From assembly GCA_900467745.1 (NCBI GenBank), contig UBQW01000037.1, positions 62,001 to 126,000 of the forward strand: a DNA stretch of 64,000 bases. The letters are read 5' to 3'. Origin of the DNA: Hyphomicrobiales bacterium. GTDB taxonomy: Bacteria; Pseudomonadota; Alphaproteobacteria; Rhizobiales; Rhizobiaceae. Each line of letters begins with the position of its first letter. Position 1 is the first letter of the stretch. The position numbers were made by a program, and so were the translations under genes. The notes under the pieces were generated by a model. The model had not been told where the DNA came from. It saw only the letters and a program-made list of their open reading frames with translations, and ran no database searches. Shown in pieces: positions 16,180-25,632 of this stretch.

Positions 16180-17079
16180 TTACTCCTGAACGATCCCGAC
16201 ACAGAAATCGATGAACGCCCTGACTTTCGCCGGCACATGCTGGCGGGAAGGATAGAAGGCATAGAGCGGGAATGTCTCGTCGGACCAATTCGGAAACAAG
16301 TCGATCAGCTGACCGCTTTCCAGATAGTCCTGCATCCCAAGCGAAAACACCTGCGCGATGCCGATCCCGGCAAGGCAGGTGGCGAGCGTCGTGCCGGCGT
16401 CGTTGACGAGAATACGTCCGCGCGTCTCGATCGGCACGATCTCCGAGCCACGCCGCAATTCCCATTCGAAGGGACGGCCTGTGAGCGCATCCCGGAACTG
16501 GATGCAGGTGTGGTCGGCAAGATCGCCGGGCGCGGTCGGCCGTCCATGCTTGGCGAGATAGGCAGGCGCCGCGATGGTGATCACCCGCGTGCGCATCAGG
16601 AGCCGCGAAATCAGCGTGGTCTGTGCGGGATCGCCAAAGCGCACCGCCACGTCCATGCCGTCGGCCACCAGATCGCCGATCTCGTTGCGGGTGATGATCT
16701 CGATCTGCAGCTCGGGATAGAGATCGAGAAACGCGCCGAGCCTGGGTCCCAGAACCAGCCGCGAGAAATACGGATCGACATTGACTCTCAGCCGCCCGCG
16801 CACCGACTGCGCCACGCCCGAGGCCGCCATCGCCGCCTCCTCGATACCGCTCAGCAGCGGCGCCACCTGCTCGTAGAAGCGGGCGCCGTCGTCGGTCAGG
16901 CGCATGGTGCGGGTGGTGCGGTCGAGCAGGCGCAGACCGATGCGGCCTTCCAGCCGGGCGATGGCGCGGCTGACGCCTGATGGCGACAGGCCCATCGCAT
17001 CCGCCGCCCGCGCGAAGCTGCCGCTTTCGATCACGGCCGCCAGCACGCTAACCCCGTTCAGCAATCGTCCGTCGAACAT
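16180..17079 (-). CDS. LysR-family regulator (CrgA-like group)
   Basis: A 299-residue LysR protein. The N-terminal helix-turn-helix (ESGSFARAADAMGLSPSGVSRAIARLE, residues 18-44) is followed by the two-lobed effector domain. DRTTRTMRLTDDGARFYEQ is typical of the large CrgA/AaeR-like group that controls small enzyme operons and exporters. It diverges from the NmrA-like gene with 112 bases between the start codons, so that gene is its likely target. The effector is unknown. Confidence 0.88.
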   Translation of the reverse strand: MFDGRLLNGVSVLAAVIESGSFARAADAMGLSPSGVSRAIARLEGRIGLRLLDRTTRTMRLTDDGARFYEQVAPLLSGIEEAAMAASGVAQSVRGRLRVNVDPYFSRLVLGPRLGAFLDLYPELQIEIITRNEIGDLVADGMDVAVRFGDPAQTTLISRLLMRTRVITIAAPAYLAKHGRPTAPGDLADHTCIQFRDALTGRPFEWELRRGSEIVPIETRGRILVNDAGTTLATCLAGIGIAQVFSLGMQDYLESGQLIDLFPNWSDETFPLYAFYPSRQHVPAKVRAFIDFCVGIVQE

Positions 17080-17191
17080 CGATCCATCCGTGATTTTCAG
17101 TCACCAATACCATGACATATGCGCACTTCAATCAAAGATAAGAAAGGATCATTTTGCGGGCGAACGGAAAACTGAACCAAAGGAGTTTCCA

Positions 17192-18046
17192 ATGTTCGCC
17201 ATTACAGGAGTAACCGGGCAGGTCGGCGGCATCGTCGCCACGCAGCTGCTGCAGGCCGGCTTGCCGGTCCGCGCCATCCTTCGCAACGCCGAGAAAGGCA
17301 AGGCCTGGCGCGAGAAGGGCGCCGAACTGGCGTTGGCCGAAATGACCGACGCCGATGCGCTGACCGCCGCCTTCACCGGTGCGGAGGGCGTCTTCCTGCT
17401 GATCCCGCCGACCTTCGACCCGACACCCGGCTTCCCGGAAGTCGGCGCTGTCATCGCTGCCCTGAAGACGGCGCTGTTGCGGACGCGGCCCGAGAGGGTC
17501 GTCTGCCTCTCCACCATCGGCGCGCAGGCCGAGGAGCCGAACCTGCTCAGCCAGCTGGGTCTCGTCGAGCAGGAGCTTTCGACGCTGCCGCTGCCGATCG
17601 CCTTCCTCCGCGCCGCCTGGTTCATGGAGAATGCCGCCTGGGATGTGGCGGCCGCGCGCGAGGCCGGCGTCATCGCAAGCTTTCTCCAGCCGCTCGACCA
17701 GGCCTATCCTATGGTCTCGGTCGCCGATGTCGGCGAAAGGGCCGCGTCATTGTTGCGGGAGAGCTGGACCGGCAAGCGCATCGTCGAGCTGCAGGGACCG
17801 GAGAAGGTGACGCCTGCCGATATCGCCGCTGCCTTCTCCAAGGTGCTCAGCAAGCCGGTCAGCGCGGAAGTCGTCGCGCGCGACAGCTGGGAGGCGCTGT
17901 TCAAGGGGCAGGGCATGCGCAACCCCACGCCGCGCATCCGCATGATCGACGGTTTCAACGAGGGTTGGATCTGCTTCGAAGGTCAGCCCGAGAAGGGATC
18001 GACGACGCTGGAGACAGCCATCCGCCGGCTGGTCGAAGCCGCCTGA
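17192..18046 (+). CDS. NmrA-like NAD(P)-binding oxidoreductase
   Basis: A 284-residue atypical short-chain dehydrogenase fold. The start is the ATG after AGGAGTTTCCA, giving MFAITGVTGQVGG, the dinucleotide-binding glycine motif. AILRNAEKGKAWREKGAELALAEM follows the NmrA/HSCARG pattern. The usual catalytic Tyr-x3-Lys is not evident, so it could be a quinone reductase of the QorB type or an NADPH sensor. It is divergent from a LysR gene that may regulate it. Confidence 0.8.
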   Translation: MFAITGVTGQVGGIVATQLLQAGLPVRAILRNAEKGKAWREKGAELALAEMTDADALTAAFTGAEGVFLLIPPTFDPTPGFPEVGAVIAALKTALLRTRPERVVCLSTIGAQAEEPNLLSQLGLVEQELSTLPLPIAFLRAAWFMENAAWDVAAAREAGVIASFLQPLDQAYPMVSVADVGERAASLLRESWTGKRIVELQGPEKVTPADIAAAFSKVLSKPVSAEVVARDSWEALFKGQGMRNPTPRIRMIDGFNEGWICFEGQPEKGSTTLETAIRRLVEAA

Positions 18047-18054
18047 CACAAAAG

Positions 18055-18085
18055 AAAGGCCGCGGACGAAACATCCGCGGCCTTT
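18055..18085. terminator. bidirectional terminator
   Basis: AAAGGCCGCGGA pairs perfectly with TCCGCGGCCTTT (18074-18085) around a seven-base loop, between convergent genes. The minus-strand exit is T-rich. Confidence 0.75.
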
Positions 18086-18107
18086 CGTGCGAGCTTGACA
18101 CTCGATC

Positions 18108-18857
18108 TCAGAGATTGCTCATCCCGCCATCGATGACGAGTTCGCTGCCTACGATGTAGGCGGCCTCGTCGGAGGCGAGGAAGATGACGGTCTTGGCGAC
18201 TTCGGCGGCGTCGCCGAAGCGGCCGACCGGGATCTGCGACTGGATATGATCGGCCATCGCCTTGGAATCCGCTTCCGATGCGCCGAGCTTGCTGTAGAGC
18301 GGTGTGGCGATCGGGCCGGGGCTAACGGCGTTGACGCGGATGCCGCGGCCGATCAGTTCGCCCGACAGCGTCTTGGCAAGCGTCAGCAGCGCGCCCTTGG
18401 TCAGCGAATAGACGCTGGAGTTCGGCATGCCGATATGCGCGTTGATCGAGGTGTTGAGCACGATAGCGGCCTGCTTGGAAAAGATCGGCAGCAGCGCCTG
18501 GATCAGGAAGAACGGACCCTTGACGTTGATCGCGATCGACTTGTCGAAGGCGGCCTCGCTCCATTGCTCCACCGGGCCGAATTCCGCCACGCCGGCATTG
18601 ACGAAGAGGATGTCGAGATGGCCGAAAGCTTGTCTGATGGCTTCGGCGACGACCTGCTGCCCGGCGACATTGCCGGCATCGGCCTGGATGACGATCGCCT
18701 TGTCGCCGAGTTCGGCGCGGGCGGCGGCGACGCTGTTGGCGCTGCTGCCTGTGATGGCGACGCGGGCGCCCTCGGCGATGAACTGGCGGGCGGTTTCAAG
18801 GCCGATGCCGCTGGTGCCGCCGGTGATAAGGGCAGTCTTGTTCTGAAGGCGTGACAT
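18108..18857 (-). CDS. SDR-family oxidoreductase
   Basis: A 249-residue classical short-chain dehydrogenase. The start MSRLQNKTALITGGTSGIG is preferred over an open extension of 30 codons, because AAGGAT precedes it and the Rossmann strand begins at once. Cofactor motif TGGTSGIG is at residues 12-19. The catalytic tyrosine and lysine are in SVYSLTKGALL near residue 151, and the C-terminus is the usual IDGGMSNL. Substrate unknown. It is downstream of a second SDR on the same strand, with 129 bases between them. Confidence 0.87.
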   Translation of the reverse strand: MSRLQNKTALITGGTSGIGLETARQFIAEGARVAITGSSANSVAAARAELGDKAIVIQADAGNVAGQQVVAEAIRQAFGHLDILFVNAGVAEFGPVEQWSEAAFDKSIAINVKGPFFLIQALLPIFSKQAAIVLNTSINAHIGMPNSSVYSLTKGALLTLAKTLSGELIGRGIRVNAVSPGPIATPLYSKLGASEADSKAMADHIQSQIPVGRFGDAAEVAKTVIFLASDEAAYIVGSELVIDGGMSNL

Positions 18858-18986
18858 GGATTGATATCCTTGTGGGGTGGGCTGCTTGCCCATGATGTGT
18901 TGTTGGGGGGCGGTCGGCAGAATGCCTTGCTGTTGGGTCGCGATCACCCCCTCCGAAAGGCGAAGGTGATCGAGCGAGTATGCGTA

Positions 18987-19751
18987 TCAGGTGCGAGTGA
19001 TCGAGGCGCCGCCATCGACCAGCGAGGCCGTGCCGGTCACGAAGCTGGAATCGTCCGAGGCGAGGTAGAGTACCGAGCGGGCCAGTTCGTCAGGCGTTGC
19101 CACACGCTTCAGCGCATGCAGGTTGGTGACGAAGCCCTGCTTGTCCGGCGTGTCGTTCATCTCGCGATACATGTCGGTATCGACGGCACCTGGGAGCACC
19201 GAGTTCACGCGCACGTTCTTCGGGCCGTATTCGGCGGCAAGCGCCTGCGTCAGGCCGATCAGGCCGGCCTTGCTGGCGGCATAGGCTGCGACACCTGGGA
19301 AGGCGAAGCTGTAGCCGACGAAGGTCGAGGTGAAGATCACCGAGCCGCCACCGTTCTGTTCCATCTGGCCGATCTGGTGCTTGGCGGCAAGGAAGGAGGC
19401 CGTCAGGTTGATCGTTACCGCTTCGGTGAATCCGGCTTCGGATACACCTGTGCTCGGGCCGGCTTCACCGAGGATACCGGCATTGTTGAAGGCGACATCG
19501 AGCTTGCCGTAGCGTTCGACTGCGGTGGCGACCAGCGCCTTGTGATAATCTTCCGAGCGCACGTCGCCGGCAACGGCAACTGCGTCTCCGCCGGCGGCCT
19601 TGATCTCTTCGACCAGGCTGTCGAGCTCGGCCTGGCGGCGGGCGCCGACCACGACCTTGGCGCCTTCGGCGGCAAAGAGCTTGGCCGTTGCGCGGCCGAT
19701 GCCGGCGCTGGCGCCAGTGATGATGGCGACTTTTCCATTCAAGCGGTTCAT
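18987..19751 (-). CDS. SDR-family oxidoreductase, glucose-1-dehydrogenase-like
   Basis: A 254-residue classical short-chain dehydrogenase. Motifs in order: TGASAGIGRA near residue 12 (cofactor), NNAGILGEAGP near residue 90, and YAASKAGLIGLTQALAAEY near residue 157 with catalytic Tyr and Lys. The C-terminus DGGASITRT is typical. GGAGATGGAAGA before the ATG supplies the ribosome binding site. It is divergent from a LysR gene 124 bases away, which probably controls this and the following SDR. Substrate unknown. Confidence 0.87.
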   Translation of the reverse strand: MNRLNGKVAIITGASAGIGRATAKLFAAEGAKVVVGARRQAELDSLVEEIKAAGGDAVAVAGDVRSEDYHKALVATAVERYGKLDVAFNNAGILGEAGPSTGVSEAGFTEAVTINLTASFLAAKHQIGQMEQNGGGSVIFTSTFVGYSFAFPGVAAYAASKAGLIGLTQALAAEYGPKNVRVNSVLPGAVDTDMYREMNDTPDKQGFVTNLHALKRVATPDELARSVLYLASDDSSFVTGTASLVDGGASITRT

Positions 19752-19858
19752 TCTTCCATCTCCTTTTTGGGTCGGGGTGGCGTTTGCCGCCCCGTTGGAT
19801 GAGTGGAAGATGGCATTTTCCTTTTGTTCGGATTAGTCTCCAAATAGCGGAACTCGAA

Positions 19859-19873
19859 TTCGGAAATACCGAA
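19859..19873. promoter_or_regulatory. short palindrome overlapping the LysR start region
   Basis: TTCGG-AAATA-CCGAA ends two bases before the ATG of the LysR gene, in the divergent promoter region shared with the SDR genes. It may be the regulator's own operator; this is inferred from position. Confidence 0.4.
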
Positions 19874-19875
19874 CG

Positions 19876-20781
19876 ATGATCAAGATTGAGGGAATAACGG
19901 CATTCGTGTCGGTGGTGGAATCCGGCTCGGTCAGCGAGGCGGCGCGGCGCCTTCGCCTGTCGAAATCGGTGGTCAGCGAAAGGCTGGCTGAACTGGAACG
20001 CTCGCTGGGCGGCATGCTGCTCCACCGCACCACCCGCAAGCTGACGCTGACTGAGGACGGCACCGCCTTTCTCGATCGCGCCGCCCGCATCGTCCGCGAG
20101 ATCGAGGATGCCACGGCCGAGATGGCCGAACGGCGCGGCACGCTCTCCGGTCCCTTGAGGATCGCCGCCCCCGTCACCTTCGGCCGGATGCATCTCGGCC
20201 CGGCGCTTTATCCGTTTCTGGCCAAGCACCCGGAGATCCAGCTGGTGCTCGATATCGACGATCGCCGCGTCGACGTTTCATCGGAAGGCTATGACGCCAT
20301 CGTCCGCAACGGGCCGATCGTCGATTCCCGCCTCGTCGTCTGGAAGCTCAGCCGCAGCCGCCGTCTGCTGGTCGCCTCCCCGGATTATCTGGAGCGCCAC
20401 GGCACGCCGAAGACGCTCAACGATCTCGACGGCCACAAGGGCATTTTCTACACCAATCGCGGCGTCTCCGACTGGCGCTTCCAGACGCCCGATGGCGCCA
20501 TCGTCGTGCGCGCCAGCCAGGTGCTCGGCATGAACAATGGCGACATGATCCGCGATGCGGCGGTGGCCGGCCTCGGCATCGCGCTGCTGCCGGCCTTCAT
20601 CGCCGGCCCGGCGGTAAGCGAGGGGCTGCTGAGCGAGATCGACGTCGGCTACAAACCTGAAGCCGAGTTCATCTACATGGCTCACCCCGAAGGCCGCAAT
20701 CCCTCCGCCAAGCTGCGCGCCGTCGCCGATCACCTGCGCAAGACCTTCGGCGATCCACCCTATTGGGACCCATCAGGTTGA
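19876..20781 (+). CDS. LysR-family regulator
   Basis: A 301-residue LysR protein starting MIKIEGITAFVSVVESGSVSEAARRLRLSKSVVSERLAELE, a standard N-terminal winged helix. The effector domain follows. TTRKLTLTEDGTAFLDRAARI marks the linker helix. It is divergent from the two SDR genes, which are its probable targets, and convergent with the next LysR gene, whose stop codon is 14 bases away. Confidence 0.88.
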   Translation: MIKIEGITAFVSVVESGSVSEAARRLRLSKSVVSERLAELERSLGGMLLHRTTRKLTLTEDGTAFLDRAARIVREIEDATAEMAERRGTLSGPLRIAAPVTFGRMHLGPALYPFLAKHPEIQLVLDIDDRRVDVSSEGYDAIVRNGPIVDSRLVVWKLSRSRRLLVASPDYLERHGTPKTLNDLDGHKGIFYTNRGVSDWRFQTPDGAIVVRASQVLGMNNGDMIRDAAVAGLGIALLPAFIAGPAVSEGLLSEIDVGYKPEAEFIYMAHPEGRNPSAKLRAVADHLRKTFGDPPYWDPSG

Positions 20782-20795
20782 TCAGGCAGGGTTGA

Positions 20796-21668
20796 TCAGA
20801 TCAGGCTCATCAGATTGCCGACGACGCGCGACCGCCGCGCCTTTAGCATCGCCAGCCCAAGCCGCGCCACAAGTGGCGGCCCCTCGATCGGCCGATAGGC
20901 GACGCCATCGAGTTTGAGGTGCGCAAGCGAACCCGGCACGATCGACACGCCGAGATCGGCCGCGACCAGATTGATGACGGACGGGATCTGCGGCGCCTCC
21001 TGCGTCACGACAAGTTCGAAACCGGCATCCCGGCAGCCGCGCACGATATCGTCATAGAGGCTGAGGCCGACTGTGCGTGGAAAGAGAATGAAGGGCTCGC
21101 CCGAGAGTGCGGAAAGCGGCACGGTCTTCAGCTTCGCCAGCGGATGGTGCGCCGGCAGCGCGATCAGCATCGGCTCGTCCGCCAGCCGTTTCAGGTACAC
21201 ATCTCCAGGGTCTTCCAGCCCGGGGCGGATGAAGGCGGCGTCGATCTCCTGCCGCATCAGCTTTTCCATCAGCCAGTTGCTGTTCATCTCGGTGAGCGAC
21301 AGGCTGACGTCAGGCCACTGCCCACGAAACCGGCGGATCGTGCCGCTGACGGCGATGTTGAAGGCCGAAGAAGCCGTGAAACCGAGCGCCAGCCGCCCCG
21401 TCTCGCCGCGCGTCGCCCGCTGGGCGGCAAGCTTCGCCTTGTCGGCGGAAGCAATCGCGGCGCGCGCCTCTGGCAGAAACGCCGATCCCGCCTCCGTCAG
21501 CTCCGCGCCATGCGGCACGCGGTGAAACAGCGCCGCCCCGATTTCGTTTTCCAGATCGCGGATCTGCTGGCTGAGCGGCGGCTGGCCGATGCCGAGCTTG
21601 GCGGCGGCGCGGGTGAAATTCCGCTCCTCTGCCACCGCAATGAAATAGCGGATATGGCGCAGCTCCAT
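20796..21668 (-). CDS. LysR-family regulator
   Basis: A 290-residue LysR protein, started at the ATG reading MELRHIRYFIAVAEERNFTRAA, with GGAG six bases upstream; the longer frame needs a TTG. The helix-turn-helix reads AAAKLGIGQPPLSQQIRDLENEIG. This N-terminal style (MELRHIRYF) belongs to the CatR/BenM/CbnR group. It is divergent from an MFS exporter gene, with 95 bases between starts, so it likely regulates that exporter. Confidence 0.88.
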   Translation of the reverse strand: MELRHIRYFIAVAEERNFTRAAAKLGIGQPPLSQQIRDLENEIGAALFHRVPHGAELTEAGSAFLPEARAAIASADKAKLAAQRATRGETGRLALGFTASSAFNIAVSGTIRRFRGQWPDVSLSLTEMNSNWLMEKLMRQEIDAAFIRPGLEDPGDVYLKRLADEPMLIALPAHHPLAKLKTVPLSALSGEPFILFPRTVGLSLYDDIVRGCRDAGFELVVTQEAPQIPSVINLVAADLGVSIVPGSLAHLKLDGVAYRPIEGPPLVARLGLAMLKARRSRVVGNLMSLI

Positions 21669-21763
21669 CGGTATCTCCAAAACCTATCAAGAATGCCAGT
21701 TTCATATATTGGACAAATGATGACCCGTTGGCTAGATCAAAGGGCGTGAAAGGTTGGTCCTCA

Positions 21764-23062
21764 ATGCCACGCGCCGCAGACAAGCAGTCCGTCCCCTCGG
21801 AAATCCCCTCCCGTCCCCATCTCACCGTCATCGAGAATGTCGCCTCCCAACAGCAGGGAAGCGAGCCGCAGGAAAAGCAGTTCCTGCTGCGCGGCACTCC
21901 GGCCTACAGGCGCGCCAGCATCGCGCTGTTCCTCTCGGGCTTCGCCACCTTCTCGCTGCTCTATTGCGTCCAGCCGCTGATGCCGATCTTCGCCAGCGAC
22001 TTCGGCATCAGCCCGGCCGCGAGCTCGCTCTCCCTGTCGCTGTCGACGGGCCTGCTCGCCTTCGCCATCTTCTGCGCCGCCGCCGTCTCCGAAAGCTTCC
22101 GCCGCCGCAGCCTGATGTTCTCCTCGCTGCTGGGCGCTGCCCTCTGCACCGTCGCCTGCGCGCTGGTGCCAAGCTGGCATGCGCTGCTGGTCATCCGCGC
22201 GCTTGAGGGCCTGCTCCTCGGCGGTGTCCCGGCCGTCGCCATGGCCTATCTCTCCGAAGAGATCGATCCCCGCGGCCTCGGCGCCTCCATGGGCCTCTAC
22301 ATCGCCGGCAACGCCTTCGGCGGCATGGCCGGGCGCGTCGTCACCGGCACGCTGGCCGAGTTCTTCTCCTGGCGTATCGCGCTCGGCACGCTCGGCGCCA
22401 TCGGCCTTGCGGCGGCCATCGGCTTCTTCCTGCTTCTGCCCGCTTCGCGCAATTTCACCCCGCGCAAGGGCTTCAACGCCCGCTTCCATCTGGGTGCCTG
22501 GGCTGGCCATATCAGGAGCCCGGCGCTGCCCTTCCTGTTTGCCATCGGCTTCCTCGCCATGGGCACTTTCGTCACGGTCTATAATTATATCGGCTTCCGC
22601 CTCGTCGAAGCGCCCTACAATCTGAACCAGACCGAGCTCGGCCTGATCTTCACAGTCTACATCTTCGGCATCGCCGCCTCCTGGATCGCCGGCCTGCTCG
22701 GCGACCGCTTCGGCCACTTCGCCGTGCTGCCTTCGGGCATCGCCCTGTCGGCGATCGGCGTGGCGCTGACGCTCTCGGCCTCGCTGCCGCTGATCATCCT
22801 GGGCATCGTGCTCCTGACCTCCGGCTTCTTCGTCGCCCACTCTGTCGCAAGCGCGCTGGTCGGACGATTGGCCAAAGGCACCAAGGGCCACGCCTCGTCG
22901 CTTTATCTCTTGTCCTACTACATCGGCTCCAGCGTCGCCGGCTCCGTCGGCGGCTATTTCTGGGGTGCCGATGGCTGGAATGCGGTTGTCATGTTCACCC
23001 TGACCCTACTGGCGATCGGCATGGCCGCCGCACTCGCCGCCGCAAGACTGTCGCGCCGATAG
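21764..23062 (+). CDS. MFS exporter, YnfM-like
   Basis: A 432-residue, 12-helix major facilitator protein from the chosen ATG (MPRAADKQSV); a TTG twelve codons earlier is open but less likely. About 50 polar residues precede the first helix, which reads RASIALFLSGFATFSLLYCVQPLMP, the pattern of the YnfM group of putative drug or arabinose-type exporters. Loop 2-3 has ESFRRRSLM. It is divergent from a LysR gene, a common layout for regulated efflux. Substrate unknown. Confidence 0.85.
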   Translation: MPRAADKQSVPSEIPSRPHLTVIENVASQQQGSEPQEKQFLLRGTPAYRRASIALFLSGFATFSLLYCVQPLMPIFASDFGISPAASSLSLSLSTGLLAFAIFCAAAVSESFRRRSLMFSSLLGAALCTVACALVPSWHALLVIRALEGLLLGGVPAVAMAYLSEEIDPRGLGASMGLYIAGNAFGGMAGRVVTGTLAEFFSWRIALGTLGAIGLAAAIGFFLLLPASRNFTPRKGFNARFHLGAWAGHIRSPALPFLFAIGFLAMGTFVTVYNYIGFRLVEAPYNLNQTELGLIFTVYIFGIAASWIAGLLGDRFGHFAVLPSGIALSAIGVALTLSASLPLIILGIVLLTSGFFVAHSVASALVGRLAKGTKGHASSLYLLSYYIGSSVAGSVGGYFWGADGWNAVVMFTLTLLAIGMAAALAAARLSRR

Positions 23063-23073
23063 CAAAAATAGAA

Positions 23074-23100
23074 AAAGCCCGCGACATGGCGGGCTTTCTC
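23074..23100. terminator. bidirectional terminator between MFS and ubiB
   Basis: AAAGCCCGC at 23074-23082 pairs with GCGGGCTTT at 23089-23097 around GACATG. Both exits are A/T-rich, and the flanking genes converge. Confidence 0.8.
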
Positions 23101-23125
23101 ATTATTGGTAGGCGCACGGGAGCGC

Positions 23126-24700
23126 TCAGCTAACCACCCAGGCGATATAAACAAGCGTCAGCGCGATCAGCCAGAGTGCCCAGCGGCCGGAGCGGCTGTG
23201 GCGGGCTTCCGACTTGCCGATCGCCTCTGCCGTCTCGGCGTCGAAGCGCAGACCGTTCTCGCTCATCCGTAGCAGCTCGTGGTGGAACTTCTCTGTCTTG
23301 GCGGCGATCTCGGGTGCCGCTTCGGCAAGCTTCACGGCGGCCTTCAGCCCATCCTTGATATCGGTCGCGATCCGCTTCGGTCCGAGATTGTTGCGTATCC
23401 ATTCGCCGACGACGGGTTCGGATGCCTTCCACATGTTGAAGCGCGGGTTGAGGATGCGCGCCACGCCCTCGACCACCACCATGGTCTTCTGCAGCATCAC
23501 CAGCTCGGGCCGTGCCGCCATGTCGAACAGCTCGGTCACTTCGAACAGCAGCGTCAGCAGCTTGCCCATCGAGATCGTCTCGGCCGGCTGCCCGTGGATC
23601 GGCTCGCCGATCGCCCGGATCGCCTGCGCGAAGCTCTCGACATTGTGGTGGCCGGGCACGTAGCCCGCCTCGAAATGCACCTCGGCGACGCGGATATAAT
23701 CGCGGGTGATGAAGCCGTAAAGGATCTCGGCGAGGAAGCGGCGCTCCTTCTTTCCGAGACGCCCGACGATGCCCATGTCGACGGCGACGATCATGCCCTT
23801 GGGATCGACGAAGAGATTGCCCGGATGCATGTCGGCGTGGAAGAAGCCGTCGCGCAGCGTATGGCGCAGGAACGACTGGATCAGCGTGTCGGCCAGCGCA
23901 TTGAGATCGTGGCCGGCGGCCTTCAGGCCCTCGACATCGGACATCTTGACGCCGTCGATCCACTCCATGGTGATGACGTCGCGCCCTGTTCGTTCCCAGT
24001 CGACGGTCGGAACGCGGAAGCCCGGGTCGTTCTGGGTGTTCTCGGCGATCTCCGAAAGGGCCGCCGCCTCGAGCCGGAGGTCCATCTCGACCTTGGTCGT
24101 CTGCTCCAGCGTCTTCGTCACCTCAACCGGCTTCAGGCGCCGGCTGGAGGGCATGAAGCGCTCCTGTAAGTGGGCGACGAGATACATCGCTTCGAGATCG
24201 TGGGTGAAGCGCTGGCGCACGCCGGGGCGCACCACCTTGACGGCAACCTTCTTGCGTCCCTGCGGCGTCATCACCTCGGCCGGATGCACCTGCGCGATCG
24301 AGGCGGCGGCGATCGGCTCGCCGAAGCTGACGTAAAGCTCATCCACCGGCCGGCCGAGCGAGCCCTCGATATTGGCCTTGGCGGCGGCATCGGGGAAAAA
24401 GGCCATCCGGTCCTGCAGCTGCGACAGATCGTCGGCGAACTCGACGCCGACGACGTCGGGCCGCGTTGCCAGGAACTGGCCGATCTTCACATAGGACGGC
24501 CCCAACCGTTCGACGGCCTTGGAAAGCCGGTCGCTGCGCTTCTGGGTCTTGGCGCGCTTGCGCGCGAACATGCCGACGAAGGATTTGGCAGCCGCGACCG
24601 AAGGCGGAAGCTCGTCCGAGGGCAGCGCCGAGACGACGCCCTCGCGCACGAGAATCCAACCAACCCGCCAGAGCTGGAAATATGCCGAAACAGTGCTCAT
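23126..24700 (-). CDS. ubiB: ubiquinone biosynthesis protein kinase-like UbiB
   Basis: A 524-residue ABC1/ADCK atypical-kinase protein. The KxGQ motif appears as SYVKIGQFLATRPDVVG (near residue 89), followed by the ATP-binding lysine in KKVAVKVVRPG, the catalytic HADMHPGNLFVD near residue 292, and VAVDMGIVGRL with the metal-binding aspartate. One or two C-terminal helices (WALWLIALTLVYIAWVV) anchor it in the inner membrane. It supports ubiquinone assembly, probably by ATP-driven handling of lipid intermediates. It starts six bases after ubiE on the same strand, forming a ubiE-ubiB operon. Confidence 0.93.
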   Translation of the reverse strand: MSTVSAYFQLWRVGWILVREGVVSALPSDELPPSVAAAKSFVGMFARKRAKTQKRSDRLSKAVERLGPSYVKIGQFLATRPDVVGVEFADDLSQLQDRMAFFPDAAAKANIEGSLGRPVDELYVSFGEPIAAASIAQVHPAEVMTPQGRKKVAVKVVRPGVRQRFTHDLEAMYLVAHLQERFMPSSRRLKPVEVTKTLEQTTKVEMDLRLEAAALSEIAENTQNDPGFRVPTVDWERTGRDVITMEWIDGVKMSDVEGLKAAGHDLNALADTLIQSFLRHTLRDGFFHADMHPGNLFVDPKGMIVAVDMGIVGRLGKKERRFLAEILYGFITRDYIRVAEVHFEAGYVPGHHNVESFAQAIRAIGEPIHGQPAETISMGKLLTLLFEVTELFDMAARPELVMLQKTMVVVEGVARILNPRFNMWKASEPVVGEWIRNNLGPKRIATDIKDGLKAAVKLAEAAPEIAAKTEKFHHELLRMSENGLRFDAETAEAIGKSEARHSRSGRWALWLIALTLVYIAWVVS

Positions 24701-24706
24701 TCCGGC

Positions 24707-25483
24707 TTAAAGCTTCCAGCCGGAGTGAAGAGCGGCGATCCCGCCGGTATAGTTGGTGTAGCTGACGCGCGAGAAGCCGGCATTGCGGATCATCGCCGCG
24801 AAGTTTTCCTGGTTGGGGAACTTGCGGATGGATTCGACCAGATACTGGTAGGGCTCGGCATCGCCGGTGATCGCCTTGCCGAACTTCGGAATGGCGTTGA
24901 ACGACCAGCTTTCGTAGACGCGGTCGAGCAGAGGCATGTCGACCTCGGAGAACTCCAGCACCAGCAGGCGGCCGCCGCGCTTCAGCACGCGGTAGGCTTC
25001 GCTGAGCGCCACGTCGATGCGCGGCACGTTGCGGATGCCGAAGGCGATCGTATAGGCGTCGAAGCTGTTCGCCTCGAAGGGCAGTTTCTCGGCGTTGGCC
25101 TCGACGAAGGTCAGGTTGTCGGAGAGCCTCTTCTTGGCGGCGCGCTCGGCGCCGACTGCCAGCATCGATCCGTTGATGTCGAGCACGGTGGAGTGCGCCA
25201 TCCGGTTCGAGGCCTCGATGATGCGGAATGCGATGTCGCCGGTGCCGCCGGCCACGTCGAGCGTCTTGTAGCCCGGCTCCTTGCGCGGGTTCAGCGCCGC
25301 GATCATCGCATCCTTCCAGACGCGGTGCATGCCGACCGACATGACGTCGTTCATGATGTCGTAGCGCTTGGCGACCTTATGGAAGACTTCGTTGACGAGG
25401 CCCTGCTTTTCGCCGCCTGAAACTTCGCGGAAGCCGTATGATGTTTCCATGCCGCCGTCGGCGGAGGTGCGGCTGTCTGACAT
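24707..25483 (-). CDS. ubiE: demethylmenaquinone/2-methoxy-6-polyprenyl-1,4-benzoquinol methyltransferase
   Basis: A 258-residue class I SAM methyltransferase that C-methylates the quinone ring. The start MSDSRTSADGG is preferred because GGAG lies six bases upstream; the frame is open four codons further. Landmarks are VFHKVAKRYDIMNDVMSVGMHR near residue 34 (family signature), LDVAGGTGDIAFR near residue 75 (SAM binding) and GIRNVPRIDVALSEAYRVLKRGG near residue 148. First gene of the ubiE-ubiB operon, divergent from mutM. Confidence 0.94.
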   Translation of the reverse strand: MSDSRTSADGGMETSYGFREVSGGEKQGLVNEVFHKVAKRYDIMNDVMSVGMHRVWKDAMIAALNPRKEPGYKTLDVAGGTGDIAFRIIEASNRMAHSTVLDINGSMLAVGAERAAKKRLSDNLTFVEANAEKLPFEANSFDAYTIAFGIRNVPRIDVALSEAYRVLKRGGRLLVLEFSEVDMPLLDRVYESWSFNAIPKFGKAITGDAEPYQYLVESIRKFPNQENFAAMIRNAGFSRVSYTNYTGGIAALHSGWKL

Positions 25484-25632
25484 CGAATACTCCAATCTCT
25501 TAAATCAACGCGGCGACCATAGCGAAATCAGGCAGGCGACGCTATCTGTGGGCAACGGTCCGGTCCGCGACACCATGGCGCTATAGCGCACATCGCGGGC
25601 GGTTGAAACATGTTCGATATAGATGGGTTAAG